A stretch of DNA of 64,000 nt from Streptomyces sp. NBC_00341 (GTDB taxonomy: Bacteria; Actinomycetota; Actinomycetes; Streptomycetales; Streptomycetaceae): contig NZ_CP108002.1 of the NCBI RefSeq assembly GCF_041435055.1, positions 6,510,001 through 6,574,000 on the forward strand, in the 5' to 3' direction. Every line of letters begins with the position of its first letter. Within the stretch, counting starts at the first letter, position 1. The notes beneath the pieces were generated by a model, which saw only the letters and a list, made by a program, of their open reading frames with translations, was not told the origin of the DNA and searched no databases. The position numbers were made by a program, and so were the translations under genes. Below, piece by piece: positions 1 through 9,687 of the stretch.

Positions 1-890
1 GGCTGGGCCCCGGCGACGACGCCGCGGTCGTGACCGCTCCCGACCGCAGGGTCGTGGCCAGTACCGACATCCTGCTGGAGGGACGGCACTTCCGGCGCGA
101 CTGGTCGACGGCGTACGACGTCGGCCGCAAGGCCGCCGCACAGAACCTCGCCGACATCGCCGCCATGGGAGCCGTGCCCACCGCGCTGCTCCTCGGCCTC
201 GTCGTCCCCGCCGAACTCCCGGTGACCTGGGCCGGGGAGCTCATGGACGGCATCCGCGACGAGTGCCAGGTCGCCGGGGCGGCCGTGGTCGGCGGTGATG
301 TGGTGCGCGGCGACACCATCACCGTCGCGATCACCGCGCTCGGCGACCTGCGCAACCACGAACCCGTCACCAGGGCGGGCGCCCAGCCCGGTGACGTCGT
401 CGCCGTCACCGGCTGGCTCGGCTGGTCCGCCGCCGGGTACGCCGTGCTCTCCCGCGGCTTCCGCTCGCCCCGCGCCTTCGTCGAGGCCCACCGGAGGCCC
501 GAACCGCCGTACCACGCGGGCCCCGCGGCCGCCGGACTCGGCGCCACCGCGATGACCGACGTCAGCGACGGACTCGTCGCAGACCTCGGGCACATCGCGG
601 AGGCGAGCAAGGTCCGCATCGACCTGCGCTCGGGCCGGATCGACATCCCGTCCCAGATGTCCGACATCGGGCAGGCCGTCGGCGTGGACCCCCTCCAGTG
701 GGTGCTCACCGGGGGAGAGGACCACGCGATCGTCGCGACGTTCCCGCCCGACGTGAAGCTGCCGGCCCGCTGGAAGGTGATCGGCGAGGTCCTCAACCCC
801 TCCGCGCTGCCCCAGGTGACCGTCGACGGGGCGCCCTGGACCAGCAAGAACGGCTGGGACCACTTCGGGGACATCGAGGACGCCCAGTAG
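1..890 (+). CDS. thiL: Thiamine-monophosphate kinase ThiL (5' truncated by window)
   Basis: ATP-dependent phosphorylation of thiamine monophosphate to thiamine pyrophosphate, the last step of cofactor synthesis, in the cytoplasm. The reading frame is already open at the window edge (codons from base 3), so the true start lies upstream. The first visible residues are the GDDAAVV metal/ATP-binding motif typical of the ThiL/PurM fold, followed by [11 protein letters not shown], an internal [11 protein letters not shown] motif and a [11 protein letters not shown] motif near the C-terminus. About 295 residues are visible, so only a short N-terminal part is missing. The stop codon lies directly before thiD, and the two are probably cotranscribed. 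No riboswitch can be seen because the 5' end is outside the window. Confidence 0.93.
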   Translation, partial: LGPGDDAAVVTAPDRRVVASTDILLEGRHFRRDWSTAYDVGRKAAAQNLADIAAMGAVPTALLLGLVVPAELPVTWAGELMDGIRDECQVAGAAVVGGDVVRGDTITVAITALGDLRNHEPVTRAGAQPGDVVAVTGWLGWSAAGYAVLSRGFRSPRAFVEAHRRPEPPYHAGPAAAGLGATAMTDVSDGLVADLGHIAEASKVRIDLRSGRIDIPSQMSDIGQAVGVDPLQWVLTGGEDHAIVATFPPDVKLPARWKVIGEVLNPSALPQVTVDGAPWTSKNGWDHFGDIEDAQ

Positions 891-891
891 A

Positions 892-1710
892 TTGCGGGCC
901 ATGCCCATATCTCCCGCCGTACCTCCCCGTGTGCTCACCGTCGCCGGATCCGACTCCGGCGGCGGTGCCGGCATCCAGGCAGACCTGAAGACGATGCTGG
1001 CGCTCGGCACGCACGGCATGAGCGTGCTGACCGCCGTCACCGCCCAGAACTCGCTGGGCGTGCAGGGCGCCTGGGAACTGCCCGCGGAAGCCGTCCGCGC
1101 CCAGTACCGCAGCGTGGTGGACGACATCGGGGTCAGCGCCGTCAAGACCGGCATGCTGTCCTCCGCCGTCCTCGTCGAGACCGTCGCCGCGCTGATCGCC
1201 GGGACGGACGCCCCGGCCGTCGTGGACCCGGTGGGCGTCTCCAAGCACGGCGACCCGCTGCTCGCCGCAGAGGCGCTGGACTCGGTGCGCACGAAGCTGC
1301 TGCCCGTCGCGACCGTGGCGACCCCGAATCTCGACGAGGTGGCACAGATCACGGGGATGAGGGTCACCGACGAGGCCGGGATGCGACGGGCCGCCGCCGA
1401 ACTGCTCGGCTTCGGACCCCGCTGGGTGGTGATCAAGGGCGGGCATCTGCCGGGCGACCCGGTGGACCTGCTGACGGACGGCTCCGAGGAGCACTGGCTG
1501 CGCGCCCCCCGCCACGACAACCGCCACACCCACGGCACGGGCTGCACCCTCGCCTCCGCGATCGCCTGCGGACTGGCCAGGGGCCAGGACGTGCCCACGG
1601 CGGTCCGGGCCGCCAAGTCCTACGTGACCGGGGCGATCGCGGCGGGCTTCGCACTGGGCGCGGGGATCGGCCCGGTCGACCACGGCTGGCAGCTGCGGAA
1701 CGCTGGCTGA
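892..1710 (+). CDS. thiD: Hydroxymethylpyrimidine/phosphomethylpyrimidine kinase ThiD
   Basis: Phosphorylates HMP and HMP-phosphate to HMP-pyrophosphate for thiamine synthesis. The N-terminal [18 protein letters not shown] is the ribokinase-like substrate motif of ThiD. VKTGML follows at about residue 85, and the C-terminal [16 protein letters not shown] motif carries the anion hole and catalytic residue region. Length (272 aa) is normal. The start is uncertain: TTG at 892 lies one base after the thiL stop with a GAGGA 11 nt upstream, and ATG at 901 is an alternative without a clear ribosome site. It is translationally close to thiL and is followed by a strong bidirectional hairpin at 1730-1763. 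Confidence 0.95.
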   Translation: MRAMPISPAVPPRVLTVAGSDSGGGAGIQADLKTMLALGTHGMSVLTAVTAQNSLGVQGAWELPAEAVRAQYRSVVDDIGVSAVKTGMLSSAVLVETVAALIAGTDAPAVVDPVGVSKHGDPLLAAEALDSVRTKLLPVATVATPNLDEVAQITGMRVTDEAGMRRAAAELLGFGPRWVVIKGGHLPGDPVDLLTDGSEEHWLRAPRHDNRHTHGTGCTLASAIACGLARGQDVPTAVRAAKSYVTGAIAAGFALGAGIGPVDHGWQLRNAG

Positions 1711-1729
1711 CGGCCCGCACGGGCACAGC

Positions 1730-1763
1730 AAAAAGCCGGTCCACCGAGATGGACCGGCTTTTT
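1730..1763. terminator. Bidirectional intrinsic terminator thiD/rpmB
   Basis: A perfect 14-bp inverted repeat (1730-1743 and 1750-1763) with a 6-nt loop. It is flanked by A-run and T-run ends, so it gives a U-tract in both directions between convergent thiD and rpmB. Confidence 0.85.
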
Positions 1764-1797
1764 GGGCAACCGGTAAGGCTGCGCTACGACGGGAACG

Positions 1798-1983
1798 TCA
1801 GCGCGCGACCTTGCCGGCCTTGATGCACGAGGTGCAGACGTTGAGCCGCTTCGGCGTCCGCCCGACCACGGCACGCACGCGCTGGATGTTGGGATTCCAG
1901 CGACGGGACGTACGGCGGTGCGAGTGCGAAATGCTGTTGCCGAAGCTCGGCCCCTTGCCGCAAACGTCGCAGTTGGCAGCCAC
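1798..1983 (-). CDS. rpmB: 50S ribosomal protein L28
   Basis: Structural protein of the large ribosomal subunit. The 61-aa product begins [19 protein letters not shown] and carries two CxxC pairs (CDVC near the N-terminus, CTSC near the C-terminus), so it is the zinc-binding C+ form. Streptomyces often also has a zinc-free Zur-regulated paralogue elsewhere; this copy looks like the housekeeping one. It is transcribed away from the FakA-like gene, sharing the 258-bp divergent region 1984-2241, which contains a short imperfect inverted repeat near 2019-2038. Confidence 0.97.
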   Translation of the reverse strand: MAANCDVCGKGPSFGNSISHSHRRTSRRWNPNIQRVRAVVGRTPKRLNVCTSCIKAGKVAR

Positions 1984-2241
1984 GGGTCACTCCAAAACTT
2001 CAGATGCACTTACAGTGAATTCCGGCACGCCGGATTCAATGACTGAAGTGGCGGTACCGGGGGAATGTCCCGACTCTCGTCGGGCAACCGAAGCAGCATA
2101 CAACGGCTGCGTCGGAGATACGAAACTACCATGGGATCCACAGCTCCCCGCCCCGCCCCTGACCCCGCCGGAGCCCACCGGCCGGGGCTACCCTGCGGTG
2201 CAGCCCGCCGCCCCAGGCCCCGTTCCGAGGAGGACCATCAG

Positions 2242-3897
2242 GTGCCGCAGACCGCCGACGACCTGGACGCCGTCGCGGTGCGTACCTGGTGCTCACTGGC
2301 GCTGGACGCACTCGGCCGGGAGCGCGAGGCGATCGACGCGATCAACGTGTATCCCGTCGCCGACGGGGACACCGGCACCAACCTCTACCTGACCGCGGAA
2401 TCCGCGGCGGCGGCCGTCGAGGCGGTGTTCGCCGCCCATGAGACCGGCACCTCCGCACCCTCCACCGCGGACGCGGTACGCGCCATGGCGCACGGGGCGC
2501 TGATCGGCGCACGGGGCAACTCCGGCACGATCCTGGCCCAGTTGCTGCGCGGCATGGCCGGGGTGCTGGCCGAGGAACCCGCTGACCGGGCCGGGCCGGA
2601 GCGGCTGCGCCTCGCGCTGACCCGGGCCGCGGCCTCGGCGCGCGAGGCCGTCGCCCACCCCGTCGAGGGCACGGTCCTGACGGTGGCCACCGCGGCCGCG
2701 GAGGCCGCGGGGCGCACCGGGGCCGGCGCCGGAGCGGGTGCGGTGGCACGGGCGGCGTACGAGGGGGCGCGCATCGCTCTGGAGGCGACCCCCGGACAGC
2801 TGGCCGTGCTCGGCCGGGCCGGGGTCGTGGACGCCGGCGGGCGGGGACTGGTGGCGGTCCTCGGAGCGCTGGTCGAGGCGGTCTCGGGCCGGGCGCCGGA
2901 GCGGCCGGCCACCGGGCCCACCGCGCCGCCCGCTCCCGCCCCGTTCGCCGCCGCCGGAGGGGACTGCCCCGCGGCGGACGATCCCGAGGGCGGCCCCGCC
3001 TTCGAGGTCATCTACCTGCTGGAGGCCGGGGACGAGGCCGTGGAGCGGCTGCGGGCCAGGCTCGACGTGCTCGGCGACTCGCTCGTCGTGGTGGGCGGCG
3101 ACGGGCTCTGGAACGTCCACGTGCATGTCGACGACGCCGGAGCGGCGGTGGAGGCCGGGGTCGAGGCCGGACGCCCGTACCGCATCCGGATCACCCACTT
3201 CGCCGCGGACCGGCTGCACGCCCGCCCCGAACCCGCCCAGCGCGCCGTCGTCGTGGTCGTCCCGGGCGACGGCCTCGGCGGCCTGTGCGCGGAGGCCGGG
3301 GCGACGACGGTGCTGGCCCGCCCCGGGGAGCCGCCGGCCAGCGGCGAACTGGTCGACGCGATCCGCCGCGCCCACGCCCGCGAGGTGGTGCTCCTGCCGA
3401 ACGACGCGGACCTGCGCCACACCGCCGCGGCCGCCGCGGAGCAGGCCCGCGCCGAGGGCATCCGGGTCGCCCTGATCCCCACCAGGGCCGCGGTCCAGGG
3501 CATCGCGGCGCTGGCCGTCCACGAGGCCGACCGCAGCTTCGACGAGGACGTGGTCGCGATGACCGCGGCGGCCGGCGCCACCCGGTACGCCGAACTGGCC
3601 GTCGCGGAGCGGCAGTCCTGGACCATGGCGGGGATCTGCCAGGCCGGCGACATCCTGGGCCTCATCGACGGCGACGTCGCCGTCATCGGCCAGGACGTCC
3701 CGGAGACGGCCCGCAGCGTGCTGGACCGGATGCTGGCGGCCGGCGGCGAACTGGTCACCCTGGTCCTGGGCGAGGACATCCCCGACGCGCTGGCCGCGAC
3801 GCTGGAGGAACACGTCCGCGAGGGCTACCTCGCGGTGGACACGGTGGTCTACCGGGGCGGCCATCAGTGCGCCCCTCTCCTGATCGGGGTGGAGTAG
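2242..3897 (+). CDS. DAK2/DhaL-domain protein, FakA/YloV-like (putative fatty-acid kinase ATP-binding subunit)
   Basis: Member of the DhaL-fold family that includes FakA, which phosphorylates fatty acids bound to FakB. The N-terminus has NVYPVADGDTGTN (residues about 36-47), whose aspartates bind the Mg-ATP, and ARGNSGTILAQ follows near residue 95. The roughly 300-residue C-terminal half matches the architecture of long YloV-type proteins rather than a stand-alone DhaL. GTG at 2242 was chosen because GAGGAGGA (2227-2234) lies 7 nt upstream; the frame is open further 5' but without coding character. Length is 551 aa. No FakB gene is next to it, so the substrate is inferred from the family only. 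Confidence 0.85.
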   Translation: MPQTADDLDAVAVRTWCSLALDALGREREAIDAINVYPVADGDTGTNLYLTAESAAAAVEAVFAAHETGTSAPSTADAVRAMAHGALIGARGNSGTILAQLLRGMAGVLAEEPADRAGPERLRLALTRAAASAREAVAHPVEGTVLTVATAAAEAAGRTGAGAGAGAVARAAYEGARIALEATPGQLAVLGRAGVVDAGGRGLVAVLGALVEAVSGRAPERPATGPTAPPAPAPFAAAGGDCPAADDPEGGPAFEVIYLLEAGDEAVERLRARLDVLGDSLVVVGGDGLWNVHVHVDDAGAAVEAGVEAGRPYRIRITHFAADRLHARPEPAQRAVVVVVPGDGLGGLCAEAGATTVLARPGEPPASGELVDAIRRAHAREVVLLPNDADLRHTAAAAAEQARAEGIRVALIPTRAAVQGIAALAVHEADRSFDEDVVAMTAAAGATRYAELAVAERQSWTMAGICQAGDILGLIDGDVAVIGQDVPETARSVLDRMLAAGGELVTLVLGEDIPDALAATLEEHVREGYLAVDTVVYRGGHQCAPLLIGVE

Positions 3898-4051
3898 GAC
3901 AAGGCCGAAGACCGGGCCGGCGAAACCGGGCCCGTCCGGCGATCGAGGACGAGACGACGCGCCGGGCGGCTCCGGCGCCACACCCCCGTGACCTCCGTAC
4001 GGCTCCCGCCACACCCCTGTCGCGGGACAACTGTCAGTCGCGTGGTGTGCA

Positions 4052-6277
4052 ATGGACCCCGTGTCTGCGTTCGACGAACCCCTCAAGAAGCTGCTCGGTG
4101 GCGCCACCGCGAAGGTGATGGCCGACCACCTCGACCTGCACACGGTCGGTGATCTGCTGCACCACTACCCGCGGCGGTACGAGGAGCGCGGCCGGCTCAC
4201 GGCGCTGACCGACCTCCCGCTGGACGAGCACGTCACGGTCGTCGCCCAGGTCGCGGACGCCCGCGTGATGACGTTCAACGGGGGCCGGGGCAAGCGCCTC
4301 GAAGTGACCCTCACCGACGGCCACGGACGGCTCCAGCTGGTCTTCTTCGGCCACGGCGTCCACAAGCCGCACAAGGAGCTGCTGCCGGGCCGGCGCGCCA
4401 TGTTCGCCGGCAAGGCCTCCGTCTTCAACCGCAAGATGCAGCTGGCCCACCCCACCTACCAGCTCCTCGACGCCGAACTCACCGACGAGGCCGGGGCGAC
4501 CGAGGCCGTGGACGCCTTCGCCGGCAAGCTGCTCCCGATCTACCCGGCCTGCAAGCAGCTCGACTCCTGGCGGATCGCCAAGGCGGTCGACGCCGTGCTG
4601 CCCAGCGCCCAGGAGGCCGTCGACCCGCTGCCGCCCGCACTGCGCGAGGGCCGCGGCTTCACCGCGCTGCCCGAGGCGCTGCTGAAGATCCACCGCCCGC
4701 ACACCAAGGCCGACGTCGCGGCGGCCAGGGACCGGCTCAAGTGGGACGAGGCCTTCGTCCTCCAGGTCGCGCTGGCCCGCCGCCGGTACGCGGACACCCA
4801 GCTGCCGGCCGTCGCCCGCAGACCCGTCCCCGGCGGGCTGCTCGACGCCTTCGACGCCACGCTCCCCTTCACCCTCACCGACGGCCAGCTCAAGGTCTCC
4901 AAGGAGATCTTCGACGATCTGGCGACCGAGCACCCGATGCACCGGCTGCTCCAGGGCGAGGTGGGTTCCGGAAAGACCATGGTCGCGCTGCGCGCCATGC
5001 TCGCGACGGTCGACGCGGGCGGTCAGGCCGCCATGCTCGCGCCCACCGAGGTCCTCGCCCAGCAGCACCACCGCTCCATCACCGAGATGATGGGCGAGCT
5101 GGCCGAGGGCGGCATGCTGGGAGGGGCGGACCAAGGCACCAAAGTCGTCCTGCTCACCGGTTCCATGGGGGTGCCCGCCCGCCGCCAGGCGCTCCTGGAC
5201 CTGGTCACCGGCGAGGCCGGCATCGTCATCGGTACCCACGCGCTGATCGAGGACAAGGTGAAGTTCCACGAGCTGGGGCTGGTCGTCGTCGACGAGCAGC
5301 ACCGCTTCGGGGTCGAGCAGCGCGACGCCCTGCGTTCCAAGGGCAAGCAACCGCCGCATCTGCTCGTCATGACCGCCACCCCCATTCCCCGTACCGTCGC
5401 CATGACCGTCTTCGGCGACCTGGAGACCTCCGTCCTGGACCAGCTGCCGGCCGGCCGCTCCCCGATCGCCAGCCATGTCGTCCCCGCCAAGGACAAACCG
5501 CACTTCCTCAGCCGCGCCTGGGAACGGGTCCGCGAAGAAGTGGACAACGGGCACCAGGCCTACGTGGTCTGCCCCCGGATCGGTGACGACGAGGACGAGG
5601 CGGCCGGCAAGAAGGGGAAGAAGACGGCCCAGGAGAAGACGGGACCGGAGGAGGCGGAGAAGCGCCCGCCGCTCGCCGTCCTGGAGATCGCGGAGCAGCT
5701 CGCCAAGGGGCCGCTGACGGGCCTGCGCATCGAGGTGCTGCACGGCAGGATGCACCCCGACGAGAAGGACGACGTGATGCGGCGCTTCGCCGCGGGCCAG
5801 GTGGACGTCCTGGTGGCGACCACGGTCATCGAGGTCGGGGTCAACGTCCCCAACGCCACCGCGATGGTGATCATGGACGCCGACCGGTTCGGCGTCTCCC
5901 AGCTCCACCAGCTGCGCGGCCGGGTCGGCCGGGGCTCCGCCCCCGGGCTCTGCCTGCTGGTCAGCGAGGCCCACGAGGCGAGCCCCGCCCGCGCCCGGCT
6001 CTCCGCCGTCGCCGCCACCCTCGACGGCTTCGAGCTGTCCCGGATCGACCTGGAGGAGCGCCGCGAGGGCGATGTCCTCGGCCGGGCCCAGTCCGGGGTC
6101 CGCTCCTCGCTGCGGGTCCTCAGCGTCATCGACGACGAGGAGGTCATCGCCGCAGCCCGCGCGGAGGCCGTCGAGGTCGTCGCGGCCGACCCGGAGCTGG
6201 AGCACCTGCCAGAGCTGCGCCTCGTCCTGGACGCGCTGCTGGACAAGGACCGCGAGGAGTACCTCGACAAGGGGTGA
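4052..6277 (+). CDS. recG: ATP-dependent DNA helicase RecG
   Basis: Branched-DNA translocase that remodels stalled forks and Holliday junctions. The 741-aa protein has an N-terminal wedge/OB region (about residues 50-170), Walker A GEVGSGKT (302-309), the DEQH box (414-417), MTATPIPRT, VIEVGVNVPNA and the QLHQLRGRVGRG motif. A charged insertion rich in Lys and Glu (about residues 513-545) separates the two helicase lobes. ATG at 4052 and GTG at 4061 are both possible starts; neither has a strong ribosome site. Transcribed alone or with the preceding DAK2 gene (154-bp gap). Confidence 0.96.
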   Translation: MDPVSAFDEPLKKLLGGATAKVMADHLDLHTVGDLLHHYPRRYEERGRLTALTDLPLDEHVTVVAQVADARVMTFNGGRGKRLEVTLTDGHGRLQLVFFGHGVHKPHKELLPGRRAMFAGKASVFNRKMQLAHPTYQLLDAELTDEAGATEAVDAFAGKLLPIYPACKQLDSWRIAKAVDAVLPSAQEAVDPLPPALREGRGFTALPEALLKIHRPHTKADVAAARDRLKWDEAFVLQVALARRRYADTQLPAVARRPVPGGLLDAFDATLPFTLTDGQLKVSKEIFDDLATEHPMHRLLQGEVGSGKTMVALRAMLATVDAGGQAAMLAPTEVLAQQHHRSITEMMGELAEGGMLGGADQGTKVVLLTGSMGVPARRQALLDLVTGEAGIVIGTHALIEDKVKFHELGLVVVDEQHRFGVEQRDALRSKGKQPPHLLVMTATPIPRTVAMTVFGDLETSVLDQLPAGRSPIASHVVPAKDKPHFLSRAWERVREEVDNGHQAYVVCPRIGDDEDEAAGKKGKKTAQEKTGPEEAEKRPPLAVLEIAEQLAKGPLTGLRIEVLHGRMHPDEKDDVMRRFAAGQVDVLVATTVIEVGVNVPNATAMVIMDADRFGVSQLHQLRGRVGRGSAPGLCLLVSEAHEASPARARLSAVAATLDGFELSRIDLEERREGDVLGRAQSGVRSSLRVLSVIDDEEVIAAARAEAVEVVAADPELEHLPELRLVLDALLDKDREEYLDKG

Positions 6278-6365
6278 CGCGCCCCGGCCGCGCCGACGCC
6301 ATATCGTGGGTGGCACGGCGCCCGCAGCACCCTGCGCGCCGCCCCGACCCGAGGATCAGACACCC

Positions 6366-6950
6366 ATGACCCGCGTGATCGCCGGCTCGGCCGGCGGACG
6401 CCGCCTGGCCGTCCCGCCCGGTACCGGCACCCGCCCCACCTCCGAGCGCGCGCGCGAGGGCCTGTTCTCCACCTGGCAGGCGCTCCTCGGCACCCTCGAC
6501 GGCATCCGGATCGCCGATCTGTACGCGGGCTCCGGCGCCGTCGGCCTCGAAGCGCTCTCCCGGGGCGCGGTTCATGCCCTGCTCGTCGAGGCCGACGCCA
6601 AGGCCGTCCGCACCGTCCGGGACAACGTCCGCACCCTGGGCCTGCCCGGCGCGGAGGTCCGCACCGGCAAAGCCGAGCAGATCGTGACAGGACCGGCGCC
6701 CGCGGAGCCGTACGACGTGGTGTTCCTCGACCCGCCGTACGCCGTCACCGACGACGATCTTGGCGAGATACTGCTCACACTCCGTGCCCAGGGGTGGCTC
6801 TCGGGCGATGCGCTCGTCACCGTGGAGCGCAGCACCAGAGGCGGAGAATTCAGCTGGCCCAAGGGATTCGAGCCATTGCGGGCCCGTCGCTACGGCGAGG
6901 GAACGTTTTGGTACGGTCGCGCCGCCGCTACGTGCGAAGACGCACGATGA
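6366..6950 (+). CDS. rsmD: 16S rRNA (guanine(966)-N(2))-methyltransferase RsmD
   Basis: Methylates G966 of 16S rRNA in the assembled 30S subunit using S-adenosylmethionine. Visible motifs are the N-terminal [12 protein letters not shown] and the [12 protein letters not shown] substrate loop, the SAM-binding [18 protein letters not shown] and the catalytic DPPY of N6/N2 methylases (about residues 121-124). Length is 194 aa. The stop codon overlaps the upstream ATG candidate of coaD (ATGA at 6947), so the two are translationally coupled, a common actinobacterial pairing. Confidence 0.95.
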   Translation: MTRVIAGSAGGRRLAVPPGTGTRPTSERAREGLFSTWQALLGTLDGIRIADLYAGSGAVGLEALSRGAVHALLVEADAKAVRTVRDNVRTLGLPGAEVRTGKAEQIVTGPAPAEPYDVVFLDPPYAVTDDDLGEILLTLRAQGWLSGDALVTVERSTRGGEFSWPKGFEPLRARRYGEGTFWYGRAAATCEDAR

Positions 6951-6976
6951 CCGGACCGGAGAGCGAGGGAATCAAG

Positions 6977-7456
6977 TTGCGCCGCGCCGTCTGCCCGGGG
7001 TCGTTCGACCCCATCACCAACGGACATCTCGACATCATCGGCCGCGCCTCGAAGCTGTACGACGTCGTACATGTCGCGGTGATGATCAACCAGTCCAAGA
7101 AGGGTCTGTTCACGGTCGACGAGCGGATCGACATGATCCGCCGGGTCACCGAGGACTTCGGCAACGTGCAGGTCGAGTCCTTCCACGGACTGCTGGTCGA
7201 CTTCTGCAAGCAGCGCGACATCCCGGCGATCGTGAAGGGCCTGCGGGCCGTCAGCGACTTCGACTACGAACTCCAGATGGCCCAGATGAACAACGGGCTC
7301 TCGGGTGTGGAGACGCTCTTCGTGCCGACCAACCCGACCTACAGTTTCCTGTCGTCCTCGCTGGTCAAGGAGGTGGCGACCTGGGGCGGCGACGTCTCGC
7401 ACCTGCTGCCCCCACTGGTCCGCGAGGCCCTGACCGAGCGCCTCGCCGAGCAGTGA
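6977..7456 (+). CDS. coaD: Pantetheine-phosphate adenylyltransferase
   Basis: Penultimate step of coenzyme A synthesis: ATP plus 4'-phosphopantetheine gives dephospho-CoA. The nucleotidyltransferase motif [14 protein letters not shown] (T/HxGH signature) lies at the N-terminus, and [13 protein letters not shown] is the ISSTxxR-type motif near residue 125. TTG at 6977, behind GAGGGA, gives 159 aa starting [10 protein letters not shown], the length I recall for the family. An in-frame ATG at 6947 overlapping the rsmD stop would add ten residues ([10 protein letters not shown]) and cannot be excluded. Confidence 0.93.
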   Translation: MRRAVCPGSFDPITNGHLDIIGRASKLYDVVHVAVMINQSKKGLFTVDERIDMIRRVTEDFGNVQVESFHGLLVDFCKQRDIPAIVKGLRAVSDFDYELQMAQMNNGLSGVETLFVPTNPTYSFLSSSLVKEVATWGGDVSHLLPPLVREALTERLAEQ

Positions 7457-7554
7457 GGCACTGACAGCCCGTCACCAGGTGTCGGGCGGGCGCCGACTGG
7501 CCTTACAGTCGTTCCGTCCGTCTCCAATCGGCAGTAGAGAGTGGCGAGCACACG

Positions 7555-8658
7555 GTGGACGTGCAGAAGAAGCTCGACGAGATCGTCGAAGCGGTCGGGA
7601 ACGCCCGGTCGATGCCCATGTCGGCGTCCTGCGTGGTCAACCGCGCCGATCTGCTCGCGATGCTCGAAGAGGTGCGCGAGGCCCTGCCCGGCTCCCTCGC
7701 GCAGGCCGCCGAGCTGATCGGCGGCCATGAGCAGCTGGTCCAGCAGGCCCGCCAGGAGGCGGGGCGGATCATCGAGACCGCCCACGCCGAGCGCGGCTCG
7801 CTGGTCTCGGACACCGAGATCGCCCGGCGGTCCCAGGCGGAGGCCGACCGGATCCTCGGTGAGGCCCGCAAGGAGGCCGACGAGATCCGCGCGGAGGCCG
7901 ACGAGTACGTCGACAGCAAGCTCGCCAACTTCGAGGTCGTCCTCACCAAGACCATCGGCTCCGTCGACCGGGGCCGCGAGAAGCTGCTCGGCCGCGGCCA
8001 GGGCTTCGACGAGCAGGGCTACGAGGACCCGGACTTCGCCGAGGCCCCCGAGCGCAGCGCCGACCCGGCCACGCTCCAGCGCCGGGCCGACGAGTACGTG
8101 GACACCAAGCTCGGCGCCTTCGAGGCGGTGCTCGCCAAGACCCTGGAGGCGGTGGGCCGGGGCCGGCAGAAGCTGCACGGCCGGGTCGCCACCGACGACC
8201 TCGGCGCGCACATGGCCGCCCAGGACGCCGCGGGCGGCCAGAGCCACACCAGCGACGAGGACCACTGGGCGGGGCTGGCCGAGATCGCCACCCCGCAGCC
8301 GCCGCAGGTGCCCCAGCAGGCCGATCCGCACTACCCCGTGCAGCAGGAGCCCCAGTACCCCGTACAGCAGGAGCCGCAGTACGCGCAGACGTACGCGTAC
8401 CAGGACCAGCCCCAGCAGGACGTGTACGGCTACCAGCAGCAGCCGGACCCCTACGCCGGCTACCAGCAGCAGGGCTACGACCAGAACCAGAACCAGGTCC
8501 CGCCGCCCGCCCAGGGCTACGACGCCTGGCAGCAGCAGCCCGTCCAGGCCCAGCAGCCCTTCCAGCAGCAGGGTGAGGGCGCGCTGGACGAGACCAGCCT
8601 GTTCGACACCAGCATGATCGACCTGGACCAGCTGCGCCGGTACGAACAGGAGCGCTGA
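7555..8658 (+). CDS. Coiled-coil protein with duplicated ADEYVD motif and Gln-rich tail (DivIVA/ATP-synthase-b-like annotation)
   Basis: Function unknown. Similar proteins downstream of coaD in Streptomyces are usually labelled ATP synthase F0 subunit b-like or DivIVA-like, which I think only reflects the coiled coil. The N-terminal half is an Ala/Glu/Arg-rich helix. A 30-residue unit starting ADEYVD occurs twice (residues about 115-144 and 178-207), 20 of 30 positions identical. From about residue 245 the protein becomes a Gln/Tyr/Pro-rich low-complexity tail with repeated YPVQQEPQ. The last residues, SLFDTSMIDLDQLRRYEQER, return to a charged helix. GTG at 7555 starts it. There is no signal peptide or membrane segment, so it is probably cytoplasmic and scaffold-like. 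Confidence 0.8.
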   Translation: MDVQKKLDEIVEAVGNARSMPMSASCVVNRADLLAMLEEVREALPGSLAQAAELIGGHEQLVQQARQEAGRIIETAHAERGSLVSDTEIARRSQAEADRILGEARKEADEIRAEADEYVDSKLANFEVVLTKTIGSVDRGREKLLGRGQGFDEQGYEDPDFAEAPERSADPATLQRRADEYVDTKLGAFEAVLAKTLEAVGRGRQKLHGRVATDDLGAHMAAQDAAGGQSHTSDEDHWAGLAEIATPQPPQVPQQADPHYPVQQEPQYPVQQEPQYAQTYAYQDQPQQDVYGYQQQPDPYAGYQQQGYDQNQNQVPPPAQGYDAWQQQPVQAQQPFQQQGEGALDETSLFDTSMIDLDQLRRYEQER

Positions 8659-8709
8659 CCGGCCGGGAACCGGCGGAGGGCCGCTGTCCTGCGCCGGACC
8701 GAGGCCGGA

Positions 8710-8739
8710 TTGGGAGCTGGGCGGCGCGTCAAGTATCCT
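8710..8739 (+). promoter_or_regulatory. Candidate promoter of the DUF177-rpmF-rnc-mutM operon
   Basis: TTGGGA (8710-8715) and TATCCT (8734-8739) are separated by 18 nt, a plausible vegetative -35/-10 pair in the 192-bp gap before the DUF177 gene. Inferred from sequence only. Confidence 0.35.
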
Positions 8740-8850
8740 GGTTCTTCGGTCGCGCGTATGTCCGCGATCCTGGCTGCCCGCTTCGACTCCGGAGTCGGTC
8801 GGCCCCTCCCCACCACGCGTGATGCGCATGATTCGAAAGCAGGAAAAGCC

Positions 8851-9492
8851 CTGAACGGCCACCTCGACCACCGAAACCCTCTCGTGTTCGATACGCACGA
8901 GCTGGGTCGGCGTCCGGGTGCCATGAAGCGGCTGACCCGCTCGGTGGACGCCCCCAAGGACTTCGGTATCGACGGGGTCGTCGGTGTGCCGGAAGGCGCA
9001 CCCGTGGAGCTGGACGTCCGCCTCGAATCGGTCATGGAAGGTGTGCTCGTCACAGGCACCGCCCGTGCATCGGCCGAGGGGGAGTGCGTAAGGTGTCTGG
9101 AGCCGCTGAGCCTTGAGGTCGAGGCGGACTTCCAGGAAATGTTCTCGTACCCTGACGCCGATGACCGGAACCGCAGCAAGACGGCGGACCCGGTCGACGA
9201 CGCCGAGGACGACGAGGACAGGTTCTTCCTCGAGGACGGCTTGTTCGACCTCGAGTCAGTGCTGCGTGACGCGGTAGTGCTCGCACTGCCGATGCAGCCG
9301 GTGTGCCGGGAGACCTGCGCCGGTCTGTGCTCCGAATGCGGAGTCAGGCTGGACGAGAACCCCGGTCACCACCACGAAGCCCTCGACATCCGTTGGGCGG
9401 CATTGCAGGGACTCGCCGAGACCGTTCAGGACGGCGAGAAGGACAACATGGGCGGCGCCGAACCTGGCGTCGACGAGAAGCAGGAGAAGTAG
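8851..9492 (+). CDS. DUF177 / YceD family protein
   Basis: YceD-family protein, usually encoded directly upstream of rpmF and linked to 23S rRNA or large-subunit accumulation in other bacteria and plants; its biochemical role is not settled. The conserved core begins [20 protein letters not shown]. The motif ECVRCLEPL and the paired Cys of [13 protein letters not shown] in the C-terminal third are typical, suggesting metal binding. The start is uncertain. CTG at 8851 is preceded by AGGAAAAG and gives 213 aa; an in-frame ATG at 8758 would add 31 residues with poor coding bias near their end. The stop codon is immediately before rpmF. Confidence 0.85.
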   Translation: MNGHLDHRNPLVFDTHELGRRPGAMKRLTRSVDAPKDFGIDGVVGVPEGAPVELDVRLESVMEGVLVTGTARASAEGECVRCLEPLSLEVEADFQEMFSYPDADDRNRSKTADPVDDAEDDEDRFFLEDGLFDLESVLRDAVVLALPMQPVCRETCAGLCSECGVRLDENPGHHHEALDIRWAALQGLAETVQDGEKDNMGGAEPGVDEKQEK

Positions 9493-9494
9493 CC

Positions 9495-9668
9495 GTGGCT
9501 GTTCCGAAGCGGAAGATGTCGCGCAGCAACACGCGCCACCGCCGGTCGCAGTGGAAGGCTGCGGTCCCCACCCTGGTTTCGTGCGAGCGTTGCCAGGAGC
9601 CGAAGCTGCAGCACATCGCGTGCCCCAGCTGCGGCACGTACAACAAGCGCCAGGTCCTCGAGGTCTGA
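9495..9668 (+). CDS. rpmF: 50S ribosomal protein L32
   Basis: Large-subunit ribosomal protein of 57 aa, beginning [20 protein letters not shown], with CERC and CPSC zinc-binding pairs (C+ form). GTG start 2 nt after the DUF177 stop; the preceding CAGGAGAAG serves as ribosome-binding site inside the upstream gene. The yceD-rpmF-rnc order is a widely conserved operon. Confidence 0.97.
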   Translation: MAVPKRKMSRSNTRHRRSQWKAAVPTLVSCERCQEPKLQHIACPSCGTYNKRQVLEV

Positions 9669-9687
9669 GCGGCTGGTGAGAGGCCCG

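Noticed and set aside
793..1731. Long minus-strand open frame opposite thiD (312 codons)
   Set aside because: It is the antisense shadow of a GC-rich gene; no ribosome site and composition follows thiD codon bias.
8758..8850. Upstream ATG for the DUF177 gene giving 31 more residues
   Set aside because: The added residues lose third-position GC bias just before the ribosome site AGGAAAAG, so CTG 8851 is more likely, although not certain.
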